From an uncultured Alphaproteobacteria bacterium (lineage in GTDB: Bacteria > Pseudomonadota > Alphaproteobacteria > CAAHEQ01 > UBA3637): a stretch of 64,000 nucleotides of DNA. Location of the stretch: the NCBI GenBank assembly GCA_949292205.1, contig CASEYR010000001.1:91530-155529 (forward strand). The letters are read 5' to 3'. The stretch's first letter is position 1. Every line of letters starts with the position of its first letter. The translations under genes were made by a program, and so were the position numbers. Of this stretch, positions 17,692 to 27,028 are shown one piece after another. The notes beneath the pieces are model-generated. The model ran no database searches and was not told the DNA's origin. It worked only from the letters and a program-made list of their open reading frames with translations.

Positions 17692-18216
17692 TTATTCTAA
17701 TTCCTTTAGTATTATTTCGTTATGTTTGTTATAGAGTTCTTCTCCCGAATATTTTTTAATGTTTCCTTTATCTAAATCAAATACGATGAAATAAAAACGC
17801 AAATTCCTCTTTTGATATAGATAATGCCATTTTCCAATACGAATTTCATCGTTTTTCATTCTCTCTAAAACAGTTGTTGATGATAATTTAATTTCACAAA
17901 CAATCATGTCATTTTGATAACTATCCCAATTTTTCCATATTATCTCAAACTCTTTTAAACAATTTAAATTCTGTTTGTTTGTAATAATCAAATCAACGTA
18001 TTGATCTGGATTTTTTTTGTTTTTCCAATAAGTAACACGAGCATCTTGATAAACAAATAAGTCCTTATTTTCCTTTAAAATATACTGAATTAAAAGTCCT
18101 TTAATAAAATCCTCTGTTAAAGAACGTTTTTTATTCTGTTCATCTTTAAACCATTTTAAAAATTTTTTTTCACTATTTTCAAACCTGTCTAATAGTTGTA
18201 GAATATCTATATTCAT
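17692..18216 (-). CDS. Possible PD-(D/E)XK-fold protein paired with the WYL regulator
   Basis: 174 residues, soluble. The region YVDLIITNKQ and, about 35 residues later, MIVCEIKLSS gives a D...E-x-K arrangement on predicted beta strands, as in PD-(D/E)XK nucleases. The alpha/beta pattern before it fits but is not decisive. Directly abuts the WYL regulator (no intergenic base). The nuclease assignment is pattern-based inference; I do not recognise a named family. Confidence 0.55.
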   Translation of the reverse strand: MNIDILQLLDRFENSEKKFLKWFKDEQNKKRSLTEDFIKGLLIQYILKENKDLFVYQDARVTYWKNKKNPDQYVDLIITNKQNLNCLKEFEIIWKNWDSYQNDMIVCEIKLSSTTVLERMKNDEIRIGKWHYLYQKRNLRFYFIVFDLDKGNIKKYSGEELYNKHNEIILKELE

Positions 18217-18247
18217 TTTTTTTCTCCATTTTTGATGGTATACACAA

Positions 18248-19072
18248 TCACATATTCCTTGTCAAGCAATGAAGAGCTCCTCCATTCTTAGATGTTTGTT
18301 CTATTTTTACAGGAATGACCGATTTGTCTGTTATAGATTGAAAAAGTTTTAGTACTTTATCATCTAAATCAATGTTATAAGCAGGGATAAAAATAGCTTT
18401 TTGAGTTTGTACAAAGTTTGTATAGATTCCGCGACAACTAGGAAAGTTTTTACACTTATGATCATCATATTGACAGGGAATTGGTAAAACTTCTATATTC
18501 GGACATTCTTTTTTGATAAGCTGGCAATGCATTTTAAAATCAGAATCATTATTGATGAGTAATAAATCGGGTGTTAAAAATTGTAGTAGTCCATCAGTAT
18601 GTCCCGTAATATCATTTTTATCCCAAGGCAACCAAATTATTTTTTTTAGACCTGTAGCTTTTTTAATTTTATTTTCCAGTACCTCTTTAGATATCTGATT
18701 AAGCTTTATTACATAATCAGTCAAAAATCCGATACCTTTTTCATTAAAAACCAAATGTCCTCCATCTAACTTAATGAGATTTATTTTTAAATGAGGGTAT
18801 TGTTTATGAATATACTCTTGGGATTTTTGAGTGTCATTTTTATTTTGATAATCAGGTGAATAAGTGAATAAAATCAGTTGATTACTTGTTGGTATGGGCA
18901 TAAAATCACGCATCCAGATATCCCACATAGGAAGTGTATCAACTTGGACATAGTTCTGAGCTACTTGAATAAATTTATTAATTTCTTGTGTATACCCCGG
19001 ATAGTAATTTTCAATATACTTATTGGGTCGACAAAAGAGTAATTTATAACATTCTGCATCTGTTTTTAACAT
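18248..19072 (-). CDS. Agmatine deiminase-family (PAD-porph) enzyme
   Basis: 274 residues, shorter than usual agmatine deiminases (about 340-370), lacking the normal N-terminal region. Catalytic elements are recognisable: DIWMRDFMP (Asp), GGHLVFNEKG, GHTDGLL (His/Asp) and the terminal GGALHC (Cys). Would hydrolyse agmatine to N-carbamoylputrescine or act on a related guanidino substrate. No strong Shine-Dalgarno before the ATG. A 15-bp palindrome lies 38 bp upstream. Confidence 0.8.
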   Translation of the reverse strand: MLKTDAECYKLLFCRPNKYIENYYPGYTQEINKFIQVAQNYVQVDTLPMWDIWMRDFMPIPTSNQLILFTYSPDYQNKNDTQKSQEYIHKQYPHLKINLIKLDGGHLVFNEKGIGFLTDYVIKLNQISKEVLENKIKKATGLKKIIWLPWDKNDITGHTDGLLQFLTPDLLLINNDSDFKMHCQLIKKECPNIEVLPIPCQYDDHKCKNFPSCRGIYTNFVQTQKAIFIPAYNIDLDDKVLKLFQSITDKSVIPVKIEQTSKNGGALHCLTRNM

Positions 19073-19109
19073 AGAGTTTCATCTTTAAGCTTATGTTATA
19101 CCATAAATA

Positions 19110-19124
19110 TGTCAAATTTTGACA
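19110..19124. promoter_or_regulatory. Palindromic operator-like site
   Basis: TGTCAAATTTTGACA, a perfect 7-1-7 palindrome, upstream of the agmatine-deiminase-like start. A degenerate copy lies at 19262-19276. Confidence 0.45.
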
Positions 19125-19261
19125 CATAATTCCGGTGTTATTTATTTGAATAAGTTTTTATTGATAAAAGGACGGGTATTTCAGATTATCTTTACTGTTT
19201 TTTTATTTTTATATAATAATTATAATAAGTTAATTGAAAAATTAGAGTATAGTATTTGCTG

Positions 19262-19276
19262 TGTCATAAATTGACG
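19262..19276. promoter_or_regulatory. Second, imperfect copy of the palindromic site
   Basis: TGTCATAAATTGACG, similar in spacing and ends to the site at 19110-19124, 42 bp before the next rightward gene. The 245-bp gap 19073-19317 between divergent genes thus has one copy at each side. Confidence 0.35.
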
Positions 19277-19317
19277 TATTTCCTTTCTATACTAACTTTG
19301 ATGAAAGGAAAATTTTT

Positions 19318-19512
19318 ATGATAACTCATGTATTTTATCATGTTGGCATACCGATACCCATCGGATTAAAATTGCTTTTTAATATCAAGCCTGTTGAAGG
19401 CGGACAGTCTTTAAAAAGAAAAAATAAGCTGAGATTTAATCGCATATTTAAATTAATTCAAAAAATTATTTTAAGTATCATACTTTTAACAACAGATATA
19501 TTTAGGAGATAA
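19318..19512 (+). CDS. Small hydrophobic protein, unrecognised
   Basis: 64 residues; the C-terminal half (KLIQKIILSIILLTTDIF) is hydrophobic and basic. GAAAGGAAA stands before the ATG. It is followed two bases later by a second small gene with its own TAGGAG site, so the two look like a small operon. No function can be proposed. Confidence 0.45.
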   Translation: MITHVFYHVGIPIPIGLKLLFNIKPVEGGQSLKRKNKLRFNRIFKLIQKIILSIILLTTDIFRR

Positions 19513-19514
19513 AC

Positions 19515-19736
19515 ATGGTGGATGAAATTCATGTTATAGAAGCTTCACCGATGATTGTAGCTCAAGCTAAGCGAGTATATGTTTATATTATGGCGAATGC
19601 GGAAACATGTAATCCCATTCCTAGTAAATTGGCATGTCAGAGGGCAATTTTTTTGATATATCATGTAGAGGTAGATGGATATGATTCAAAAAAAGATGCA
19701 GATAGTTGGTTGCGAAAGAAGAATAACTCAGGTTAG
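19515..19736 (+). CDS. Small soluble protein, unrecognised
   Basis: 73 residues, starting just after the preceding small ORF, with a TAGGAG ribosome site. Contains VYVYIMANAETCNPIPSKLA and ends in KKDADSWLRKKNNSG. Alpha/beta composition looks like genuine coding sequence. No family recognised. Last gene before the genomic island. Confidence 0.5.
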   Translation: MVDEIHVIEASPMIVAQAKRVYVYIMANAETCNPIPSKLACQRAIFLIYHVEVDGYDSKKDADSWLRKKNNSG

Positions 19737-20015
19737 TGATTGATATAAAATGTAAAGAGCAAAAAAGTTCTGTAACAAATTTATTTTTTTGTTGATTAAA
19801 TTGATGAGATAACTGGTTGGTATGTAGTTATGAATTTTAATTAGTTGAGTAAAATGGTCTGGCCCCATTCAAACTGTTTGCTTGACCTCAAGCTCCGCAA
19901 GTCTTGTGGTTATTCAGGTATGTTTACATTCATTTGCCAATGTCGGTAGTATCACATTCAAATCATAAAAATAAGGTCTGGTAGAGAACCAGACCTTAAA
20001 ATTCAAGTTTCTGAT
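19737..20015. other. Intergenic region left of the island
   Basis: No gene seen. It holds one strong hairpin, 11-bp stem 19972-19982 with 19988-19998 and a 5-nt loop, without a T run, 18 bp before the island's left repeat. TGGTCTGG also occurs at about 19855-19862. Confidence 0.5.
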
Positions 20016-20032
20016 TGGTGCGGAAAGCCGGA
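20016..20032. repeat. attL of the tRNA-Leu island
   Basis: TGGTGCGGAAAGCCGGA, identical to 34250-34266 at the 3' end of tRNA-Leu. It is the displaced copy of the tRNA 3' end (CCA, acceptor strand and part of the T-stem); beyond 20032 similarity decays. Confidence 0.85.
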
Positions 20033-20334
20033 TTCAATCCATTTTATAGATAAGCCTTGATTTTTCTTGCTTTTTCAATTTGTTGCATTCCAAAATTACA
20101 CAGTTTGCATCACAATCAAATCACATGTTTATTATATATCAAAAAAGTATGGATGTAAGCCTTTTTTTTGTCATCCCGATAAAAAAACAGGCAAGATTTG
20201 GAGCCGGTGGCAGTATGAATATCCACCTTTTTGCAATCATTCGCTTAAAAATTGGCTTTAAATTGTTAAATTTTATCGGGAGAGGAACAAAATCTGTCCA
20301 TAATTAAAAAAGAAGTCTGTTTTGTTTGATTTTT

Positions 20335-20787
20335 TTATTCATCCTCATCTTCATCAGTCATTGGATCCATTGATTTAATAAAATTGCCGGTTTCTTTGTC
20401 TTTAATTTCAACAACAGTCCATTGAATGTCATCTCGGTTGAATTTAACTTCAATATTTTCGGATGCTTCAAAAACAGCTGCACCAATAAAACAATCTGTT
20501 TGATATGTATTTTGCAAGTGTTCTTCAAGGTGAGGTGTTAATCTGCAAACGCAAACCATACCAGAATCAGCAAAAAATTCAGGTTGTGTGACATTTTCAC
20601 CATAAAGTCTGTTTGTCCAGTCGCCAAAACCTGTTTCGCAAACATAGGCAGGATAACCGGTTCGCATATATAGGCATTTTTCAACCAATTCATTAAATTT
20701 TGCCCAATCTCTGACGTGTTTACAGCATTTTGACCAAAGTTCATCATTTAATAAATAACAAGGGTCTGTCTCAACGTATTTAACCAT
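20335..20787 (-). CDS. Unrecognised island protein
   Basis: 150 residues from the ATG at 20787, which follows AAAAGGAG; a frame extends 10 residues further up but that part includes the ribosome site. Rich in Cys, Trp and acidic residues: DELWSKCCKHVRDWAKF, YPAYVCETGFGDWTNRLYG, ending in DEDEDE. No signal peptide. Possibly an anti-restriction or regulatory protein, but this is guesswork. The sequence from 20033 to 20334 before it has no credible gene. Confidence 0.6.
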   Translation of the reverse strand: MVKYVETDPCYLLNDELWSKCCKHVRDWAKFNELVEKCLYMRTGYPAYVCETGFGDWTNRLYGENVTQPEFFADSGMVCVCRLTPHLEEHLQNTYQTDCFIGAAVFEASENIEVKFNRDDIQWTVVEIKDKETGNFIKSMDPMTDEDEDE

Positions 20788-20879
20788 ATTAAAACTCCTT
20801 TTCGCTTGTTGTTTCATATACTTATTATGTCGTAAGCGCCTTAAAAAGTACGCAAAAAAACACTGGGATTGGAAAGAAT

Positions 20880-21479
20880 TTAATGTGGCAAAATGTTTTC
20901 AGACCTGATATACCTATGAAGCGTAATCCAAGAACAGTCCATCAGTCTGGCTATTTCAGCTTTTGATACATTTTTATTTAATAGTTCTTTGATTTTTTTA
21001 TCTTTCTTTTTTAATTTTTGGTATGAAAAGCCATAAGGACGTCCTAAGTGTTTGCCTTCATCTTTTAAGCGTTTTAATGAATTTTTTGTTCTTTCGGAAA
21101 TAAGTTGTCGTTCAATTTCGCTGGCAATTGAAAAAACAACGGCCAGTAATTTGCTTTGAATATCAGCGCCTAAGTGATAATTTTCTTTCAAAGTCCATAC
21201 TTGACAGCCTTTTTCAAGACAATTTTGTAAAATACTCATAACTTCCAATAAGTTGCGTCCCAGTCTGGATAATTCGGTTGCAATCAGAATATCGCCTTTT
21301 TTAAGACGCTTTAATAATTTGCCTAACTTCCGTTCATTCAAATGCTTTCGAGAGGATATTTGTTCTTCAACCCATTTATTGATCTGGATATTGTTTTCAT
21401 TTGCAAAAGTTAAAAGTTCATGCTGTTGGTTGGCTGTATTTTGTTTGTCTGTACTGACCCTGATATATGCGTAAATCAT
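20880..21479 (-). CDS. Serine recombinase (resolvase/invertase family)
   Basis: 199 residues from the ATG at 21479 (TAAGGA before it). MIYAYIRVSTDKQNTANQQ carries the catalytic Ser near residue 9; ISSRKHLNERKLGKLLKRLKKGDILIATELSRLGRN holds the conserved R and E-x-S-R-x-x-R region in pieces; GRPYGFSYQKLKK leads to a C-terminal HTH (SKAEIARLMDCSWITLHRYI). Close to Hin/Gin/Tn3-resolvase length. It could act on a res or inversion site within the island; the best candidate repeats are noted separately. Confidence 0.93.
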   Translation of the reverse strand: MIYAYIRVSTDKQNTANQQHELLTFANENNIQINKWVEEQISSRKHLNERKLGKLLKRLKKGDILIATELSRLGRNLLEVMSILQNCLEKGCQVWTLKENYHLGADIQSKLLAVVFSIASEIERQLISERTKNSLKRLKDEGKHLGRPYGFSYQKLKKKDKKIKELLNKNVSKAEIARLMDCSWITLHRYIRSENILPH

Positions 21480-21677
21480 CGTAAAATCCTTATAAAAGTT
21501 GTTAAACACCATTATAAGAACTACTAAAAATTGTTAAAAAATCACTGCTAAAAATAGACGCTATACATATATCACCGTCTATTTGATACATTGAAACAAC
21601 ACAAAAAATGGTTTCCCCAATTTTGCCCTTCTGGTCATTATATTTAATTAAATCAAGGAATACAAGCTTTTTCATCT

Positions 21678-21711
21678 AAACCACCGAAAAAACCTACAAA
21701 ATCGGTGGTTT
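21678..21711. promoter_or_regulatory. Perfect hairpin abutting the methylase start codon
   Basis: AAACCACCGA (21678-21687) pairs perfectly with TCGGTGGTTT (21702-21711); the ATG begins at 21712. Either an RNA stem limiting translation initiation or a palindromic operator. No normal Shine-Dalgarno is visible besides the stem's GGTGG. Confidence 0.5.
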
Positions 21712-22395
21712 ATGAATAGAGTATCAGACCAAATTGTGTCAAAAAAAAGGGTTGCAGATCACGGAGAAGTTTTTACAAATCCACGTGAAGTAAATGCGAT
21801 GTTAGACCTTGTAAAACAAGAGACAGAGCGTATTGAAAGCCGTTTTTTAGAGCCAGCTTGCGGAAAAGGAGCTTTTTTGGCTGAAGTTTTACGTCGCAAA
21901 TTAACTGTTGTTAAAAACAGGTATGCCAAAAGTCCATTGGAATATGAACGCTATGCTATTTTAGCAATCAGCAGCATTTATGGGATTGATATTTTGGAAG
22001 ATAATGTTGACGATTGTCAAAATGAAATGCTGTCAATTTTTAAATCGGAATATAAAGCCGCTTTAAAACATGAGTGTTCAGATGAATGCTTAAATTCAGC
22101 TCGATTCATCCTTCAAAAAAACATTGTTTGGGGTGATGCATTGACTTTAAAACGTGTTGATCATCCGGATCAGCCTATCGTTTTTTCGGAATGGTCGGCT
22201 GTTAATGGTAAAATGATGAAACGACGTGATTATTCATTTAGCCAAATGGTTAACTGTTCAACTGAAGGCTTGCCCTTGTTTAATGTGAATGACAAGGGGG
22301 AGGATGTTTGGGCTCCAAGGCCGGTAAAAGAATTTCCATTAACACATTATTTGAAATTAGCAGAGGCAGAAAGAGAAGCTAATGATGCGGCCTAA
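21712..22395 (+). CDS. N6-adenine methylase-like protein, SAM-binding part only
   Basis: 227 residues. VADHGEVFTNPREVNAMLDLV followed by FLEPACGKGAFLAEVL (residues 45-60) is the start plus motif I (SAM binding) of N6-adenine methylases of the HsdM/Eco57I group. The expected NPPY catalytic motif is absent; the equivalent region reads VFSEWSAVNGKMMKRRDYSF. So it is either an accessory subunit or a degenerate copy. Overlaps the next methylase ORF by 14 bp and shares the same N-terminal layout (EVFT-P...FL-P-C-G-F), suggesting duplication. Confidence 0.78.
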   Translation: MNRVSDQIVSKKRVADHGEVFTNPREVNAMLDLVKQETERIESRFLEPACGKGAFLAEVLRRKLTVVKNRYAKSPLEYERYAILAISSIYGIDILEDNVDDCQNEMLSIFKSEYKAALKHECSDECLNSARFILQKNIVWGDALTLKRVDHPDQPIVFSEWSAVNGKMMKRRDYSFSQMVNCSTEGLPLFNVNDKGEDVWAPRPVKEFPLTHYLKLAEAEREANDAA

Positions 22396-23869
22396 TCTTT
22401 ATAATCCCGATGTACTGACCTGTTTAGCCAATTTATCCAATGATGAGGTGTTTACCCCACCACAACTCGCCAATCAAATGTTGGATATGTTGCCACAAGA
22501 ATTGTTCGAAAGAAAAGAAACAACATTTTTAGATCCCTGTTGTAAAAGCGGGGTGTTTTTACGTGAAATTGCAAAGCGGTTGATTAAAGGGTTGGAACAG
22601 GAAATTCCTGATTTACAAGACCGTTTAAATCATATTTATACAAAACAATTATTTGGTATTGCTATTACTGAATTGACGGCTTTGTTGTCCAGACGTTCAA
22701 CATATTGCTCCAAGCACGCCAATGGAAAGTATTCCATTTGTAGTGCTTTTAAGAACGAAGAAGGAAACATTCAATATGAACGGGTAGAACATACTTGGGA
22801 GGGTGGAAGATGTATCTATTGTGGAGCAAGCAAAAGCGAATATGACAGGGATAAATCGCTTGAAACACACGCTTATCAGTTTATTCATAATCCAAAGGAA
22901 CTACTAAAAATGAAATTTGATGTTATTGTTGGAAACCCACCATACCAAATGAGTGATGGTGGTTTTGGAGCAAGTGCTATACCCCTCTATCACTTGTTTG
23001 TTCAACAAGCAAAGAAGTTAAATCCAAGATATTTAACAATGATTATTCCTGCCAGATGGTATGCTGGCGGTCGTGGTTTGGACGAGTTTAGAGATGAAAT
23101 GTTGAAAGATGAAAGGATTAGGATATTAGTTGATTATCCGTCATCAACCGAATGCTTCCCTGGTGTAGATATTCAAGGTGGTGTTTGTTATTTCTTATGG
23201 GATAGAGATAATAAGGGTGAATGTGAAATTACCACTATATCCAATACCAACACATCAACAATGAAACGAAATCTTTTAGAGAAAGGGTTTGAAACATTTA
23301 TTCGCTATAATGAAGCAATACCAATTTTACATAAGGTGTTATCCAAAAAAGAAAAATCTTTTTCTGATTTAGTAAGTTCTATGAAACCATTTGGTCTGCG
23401 AACCTATGTTTTAGGCGAACCAGAGAGTTTTGTAGGTGCAGTTAAATTATTTGCTAACAAATCCGTTGGTTGGATACCCAAATCTCAAATTTCTGTCAAT
23501 GCAGGTTGGATAGATGAGTATAAAGTGTTTATTTCCAGAGCATATGGAATGGGTGAATTTCCTCACCCAATCATTAGCAAACCTATTTTAGGAGAACCTA
23601 ATTCTTGTTGCACTGAAACCTATTTACATATTGGACCATTTGAAAATAAGAAAATTGCTGAAAATGTAATTTCTTATATTAAAACCAAGTTTTTTAGATT
23701 TATGGTTCTATTGGTTAAAAATACACAAGATGCACCAAGAAAAGTTTATAAGTTTGTTCCATTACAAGATTTTAATGAACCTTGGACTGATGAGAAGTTA
23801 TACAAGAAATATGGTTTAACAAAAGAAGAAATTGACTTTATTGAATCAATGATAAGACCAATGGAGTAA
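22382..23869 (+). CDS. Eco57I-type N6-adenine DNA methyltransferase
   Basis: 495 residues. EVFTPPQLANQML then FLDPCCKSGVFLREIA (motif I, near residues 49-64), an inserted Cys-rich stretch (RCIYCGAS) that could bind zinc, and IVGNPPYQMS (motif IV, N185-P-P-Y) that supplies the catalytic site. The C-terminal half looks like a TaqI/Eco57I target-recognition domain. Predicted to methylate adenine in a specific site and protect the cell from the adjacent GIY-YIG/helicase protein. The start could also be ATG 22385. Confidence 0.88.
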   Translation: MMRPNLYNPDVLTCLANLSNDEVFTPPQLANQMLDMLPQELFERKETTFLDPCCKSGVFLREIAKRLIKGLEQEIPDLQDRLNHIYTKQLFGIAITELTALLSRRSTYCSKHANGKYSICSAFKNEEGNIQYERVEHTWEGGRCIYCGASKSEYDRDKSLETHAYQFIHNPKELLKMKFDVIVGNPPYQMSDGGFGASAIPLYHLFVQQAKKLNPRYLTMIIPARWYAGGRGLDEFRDEMLKDERIRILVDYPSSTECFPGVDIQGGVCYFLWDRDNKGECEITTISNTNTSTMKRNLLEKGFETFIRYNEAIPILHKVLSKKEKSFSDLVSSMKPFGLRTYVLGEPESFVGAVKLFANKSVGWIPKSQISVNAGWIDEYKVFISRAYGMGEFPHPIISKPILGEPNSCCTETYLHIGPFENKKIAENVISYIKTKFFRFMVLLVKNTQDAPRKVYKFVPLQDFNEPWTDEKLYKKYGLTKEEIDFIESMIRPME

Positions 23870-23874
23870 ATAAC

Positions 23875-26401
23875 ATGTCCCGTTCTGAGTTTTTTCCTAC
23901 ACGAATAAGTGCCAATCCAACCATTTATGCATATGAAGATACACATCCTCAGTATAAAGGATTGCTAAAAATTGGTTATACCATCAAAACCGCACAGGAA
24001 AGAGTGGCAGAACAATATCCAACACAGCGTCCTGGTGAAAAGCCATATCGCATTGTATTGGATGAACCGGCCATTAAAGAAAATGGTTCAACTTTTACGG
24101 ATCATGATGTCCATCGGATGTTAAGAAAAAGTGGTTTTTCCAATCCATCAGGTGAATGGTTTCGTTGTTCTGTTTCGGATGTAATGACAGCCATTATTTC
24201 AATTAAAAAAGGATATGATGTTGGCGTTTCGCGTTCTTTAAGTTTTGATATGCGACCAGAACAAAAGCAAGCCGTATCAAAAACATTAAATTATTTTCAG
24301 GCGTTTAAAAAAGAAAATCCCGATAAAGTGCCCCATTTCCTTTGGAATGCAAAAATGCGTTTTGGAAAAACATTTGCTACATATCAACTGGCAAAAGCAA
24401 TGGGTTGGAAACGTATATTGGTATTAACGTTTAAACCGGCCGTTCAAGATGCATGGGAAGAAGATTTAAAAACACACATTGATTTTGATGGGTGGCAATT
24501 CATTTGCAATAAGGGCAAAAAGAAAGATGAGTGTCTGCTAGACGTTGAAAATTTAGACTTAAATAAACCAATTGTTTGTTTTGGCTCATTTCAGGATTTC
24601 TTGGGTACAAATAAGCAAGGGGGAATTAAAGCAAAAAACGAATGGGTTCACGCAACAAACTGGGATTGTGTTGTTTTGGATGAGTATCATTTTGGCTCTT
24701 GGCGTGAAAGTGCTAAAGAATTGTTTGAAGCAGAAAGCAGAAAGCAAAAAAGAACAAGAATATGGGCAAGGTGTTGGTATTGAAGATTTTGATGAAAATA
24801 TCATGCCTATAACAACAAATCATTATTTGTATTTATCTGGCACACCTTTTAGAGCCATAAACTCAGGTGAATTTATTGAAGATCAAATTTTCAATTGGAC
24901 ATATTCGGATGAACAAAAGGCAAAAAATTCATGGAAAGGTGAAGACAACCCTTATGCTGCATTGCCTCGCATGGTAATGATGACTTATCAGTTGCCTGAT
25001 ACAATTAAAGATGTTGCTTTACAAGGCGAATTTGATGAATTTAATCTGAACACCTTTTTTATGGCTGATGGAGAAAAAGACAAGGCAAAGTTCAAATATG
25101 AAAATGAAGTTCAAAAATGGCTTGATTTAATCAGAGGCGCTTTTGCCGAAACAACTGTTGATAATTTAAAATTAGGAGCACAAAAGCCACCAATGCCTTT
25201 TGGTGACAGCAGATTAAAAGATATTTTAACGCATACCTTTTGGTTTTTGCCTTCCGTTGCTTCTTGTTATGCAATGGCCAATTTGTTAAAAAGGCGTCAA
25301 AATACATTTTATCATGATTATAAAATAATTGTGGCGGCTGGAACAGAAGCGGGTATTGGTGTAGATGCATTAAATCCTGTTTATAAGACAATGGATAATC
25401 CTTTGGAAAGCAAAACAATCACTCTTTCTTGTGGAAAATTAACCACTGGTGTATCCGTTAAGCCTTGGAGTGGTATTTTTATGCTCCGAAATTCATCCAG
25501 TCCGGAAACATATTTTCAAGCCGCTTTTCGTGTTCAAACTCCTTGGGTGATTCATAATCCAGACAATTTAAATCCCAATATGAGAGAAATTATGAAAGAA
25601 GAATGTTATGTCTTTGATTTTGCTCCGGATAGAGCATTGAGGCAAATTGCGGATTACAGTTGTCGTTTAAATATTGATGAAAATACAAATCCTGAACGAA
25701 AAGTAGAAGAATTTATTCAGTTTTTACCTGTTTTGGCTTATGATGGCAGTTCAATGCGCCAAATTGATGCTGCTGGTATTTTGGATATGGCAATGAGTGG
25801 AACAACAGCGACTTTATTGGCTCGTCGTTGGGAAAGTGCCTTATTGGTTAATGTTGATAATCTCACCTTGGAACGCTTAATGAATAATAAAGAAGCTTTG
25901 TCTGCATTGATGAGCATTGAAGGCTTCAGAAATTTAAACAAAGATATACAGACTGTTATAAACAAATCAAATGCAGTTAATGACTTAAAAAAGAAATCAG
26001 TTGAAAGGCCATTGACAGAAAAAGAGAAGAAAGAACTGACGCAAGAAGAAAAAGAATACAAATCCATGCGAAAGAAAATACAAGAAAAATTGATTAAATT
26101 TGCCACACGTGTACCAATTTTTATGTATTTAACTGATCACCGTGAACGCACTTTAAAAGATGTTATTACCCAGTTGGAACCAGCTTTATTTAAAAAGGTG
26201 ACTGGGCTTGAAGTCAAGGATTTTGAACTGTTAGTCAGTCTTGGCGTTTTCAATGGTGCATTAATGAATGATGCGGTTTATAAGTTTAAGCGATATGAAG
26301 ATGCCAGCCTTGAATACACAGGTATCAATAAACATCAAGGTGAAAATGTCGGTCTTTGGGACACAACTCTTTCACCAGATGAGTATATTGTTGCGATGTA
26401 G
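23875..26401 (+). pseudogene. GIY-YIG/T5orf172 nuclease-helicase (restriction subunit), frameshifted
   Basis: Two overlapping frames form one protein. Frame A (23875-24783, 302 residues) has an N-terminal GIY-YIG (T5orf172-like) domain IYAYEDTHPQYKGLLKIGYT, then a superfamily-2 helicase start with AKMRFGKT (Walker A, near residue 160) and VVLDEYHFGS (motif II). Frame B continues from about 24745 to 26401 with YLSGTPFRAINSGEF (motif III-like), a helicase C-terminal region with QAAFRVQTPW, and a C-terminal tail. A tandem duplication of CAGAAAG (24731-24737, 24738-24744) causes the shift; deleting one copy restores one 839-residue frame reading AESKKEQEYGQG. Expected restriction partner of the upstream methylases. 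It is either inactive or phase-variable. Confidence 0.85.
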
Positions 26402-26468
26402 AGCGAGTAAAAACGAAAAGTTACTCAAAGTAAACTTGAAACTTTTTTAAAGTAGAATAAAAAAATCA

Positions 26469-26497
26469 TTGACATTTGAAAACTTTTACGATATGTT
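26469..26497 (+). promoter_or_regulatory. Promoter of the winged-helix gene
   Basis: TTGACA (26469-26474), 17-bp spacer, TATGTT (26492-26497), followed by AAGGAGG at 26511. Confidence 0.6.
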
Positions 26498-26523
26498 AAA
26501 AATATCCATAAAGGAGGTTTATA

Positions 26524-26850
26524 ATGCCAGAAAAACAGATTGAAAACTTAGGAAAAAGGCTTGGTAATATTGCCGAATTGCCTGAATTTTTGCGATCACA
26601 GATCAGAGAAGGCAATTTAGAAGGAATCGAAGATCAAATATTCAATGTTTTGAATGAAGACTTGGAAGGACAAGCAACTCTTTCTGAGATTTTAGTGGCG
26701 CTTTATCGGCGTTATGGAGTTGCTGATAAAACGCGCGATGACATCACCAAGTCGATTTACAAAATTATGCGTCGTGGATTGATTCAGAAAACGGAAAATA
26801 GAAAAGGAGTTTATGAAGTGGTGTGCGAAAAAGATGTTAAAACAGATTAA
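26524..26850 (+). CDS. Small winged-helix protein
   Basis: 108 residues. A helical N-terminal half (QIENLGKRLGNIAELPEFLRSQIREG) is followed by a winged-helix-like part (ATLSEILVALYRRYGVADKTRDDITKSIYKIMRRGLIQK, in pieces) ending in a beta wing. Strong own promoter and ribosome site. Next to the restriction module it may be a regulator of that locus, but this is inference. Confidence 0.65.
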   Translation: MPEKQIENLGKRLGNIAELPEFLRSQIREGNLEGIEDQIFNVLNEDLEGQATLSEILVALYRRYGVADKTRDDITKSIYKIMRRGLIQKTENRKGVYEVVCEKDVKTD

Positions 26851-26937
26851 ATATTTTTTAAAAGAACTTGACAAGTATTTAATACTGTGCTAAACAAAGA
26901 AAAAGGGAATTAAATATTGGCGTATTTAACTCCCCCT

Positions 26938-27028
26938 GAAGGTGAAGTATATATCACCTTCGCGTATACGAATAATATAGCACTTCATCTTCGTCTTGTC
27001 AACAACTTTTTGACATGGGGTCAAAAAG
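26938..27028. promoter_or_regulatory. Two perfect hairpins before the small-ORF cluster
   Basis: GAAGGTGA/TCACCTTC (26938-26945, 26954-26961) and CTTTTTGAC/GTCAAAAAG (27006-27014, 27020-27028). A TTGACA at 26868-26873 could serve as a -35. Regulatory hairpins or operators upstream of the 42-residue gene. Confidence 0.45.

Noticed and set aside
20067..20307. 64- and 75-residue ORFs just inside the left island end
   Set aside because: Overlapping frames with no ribosome site and low-complexity sequence.
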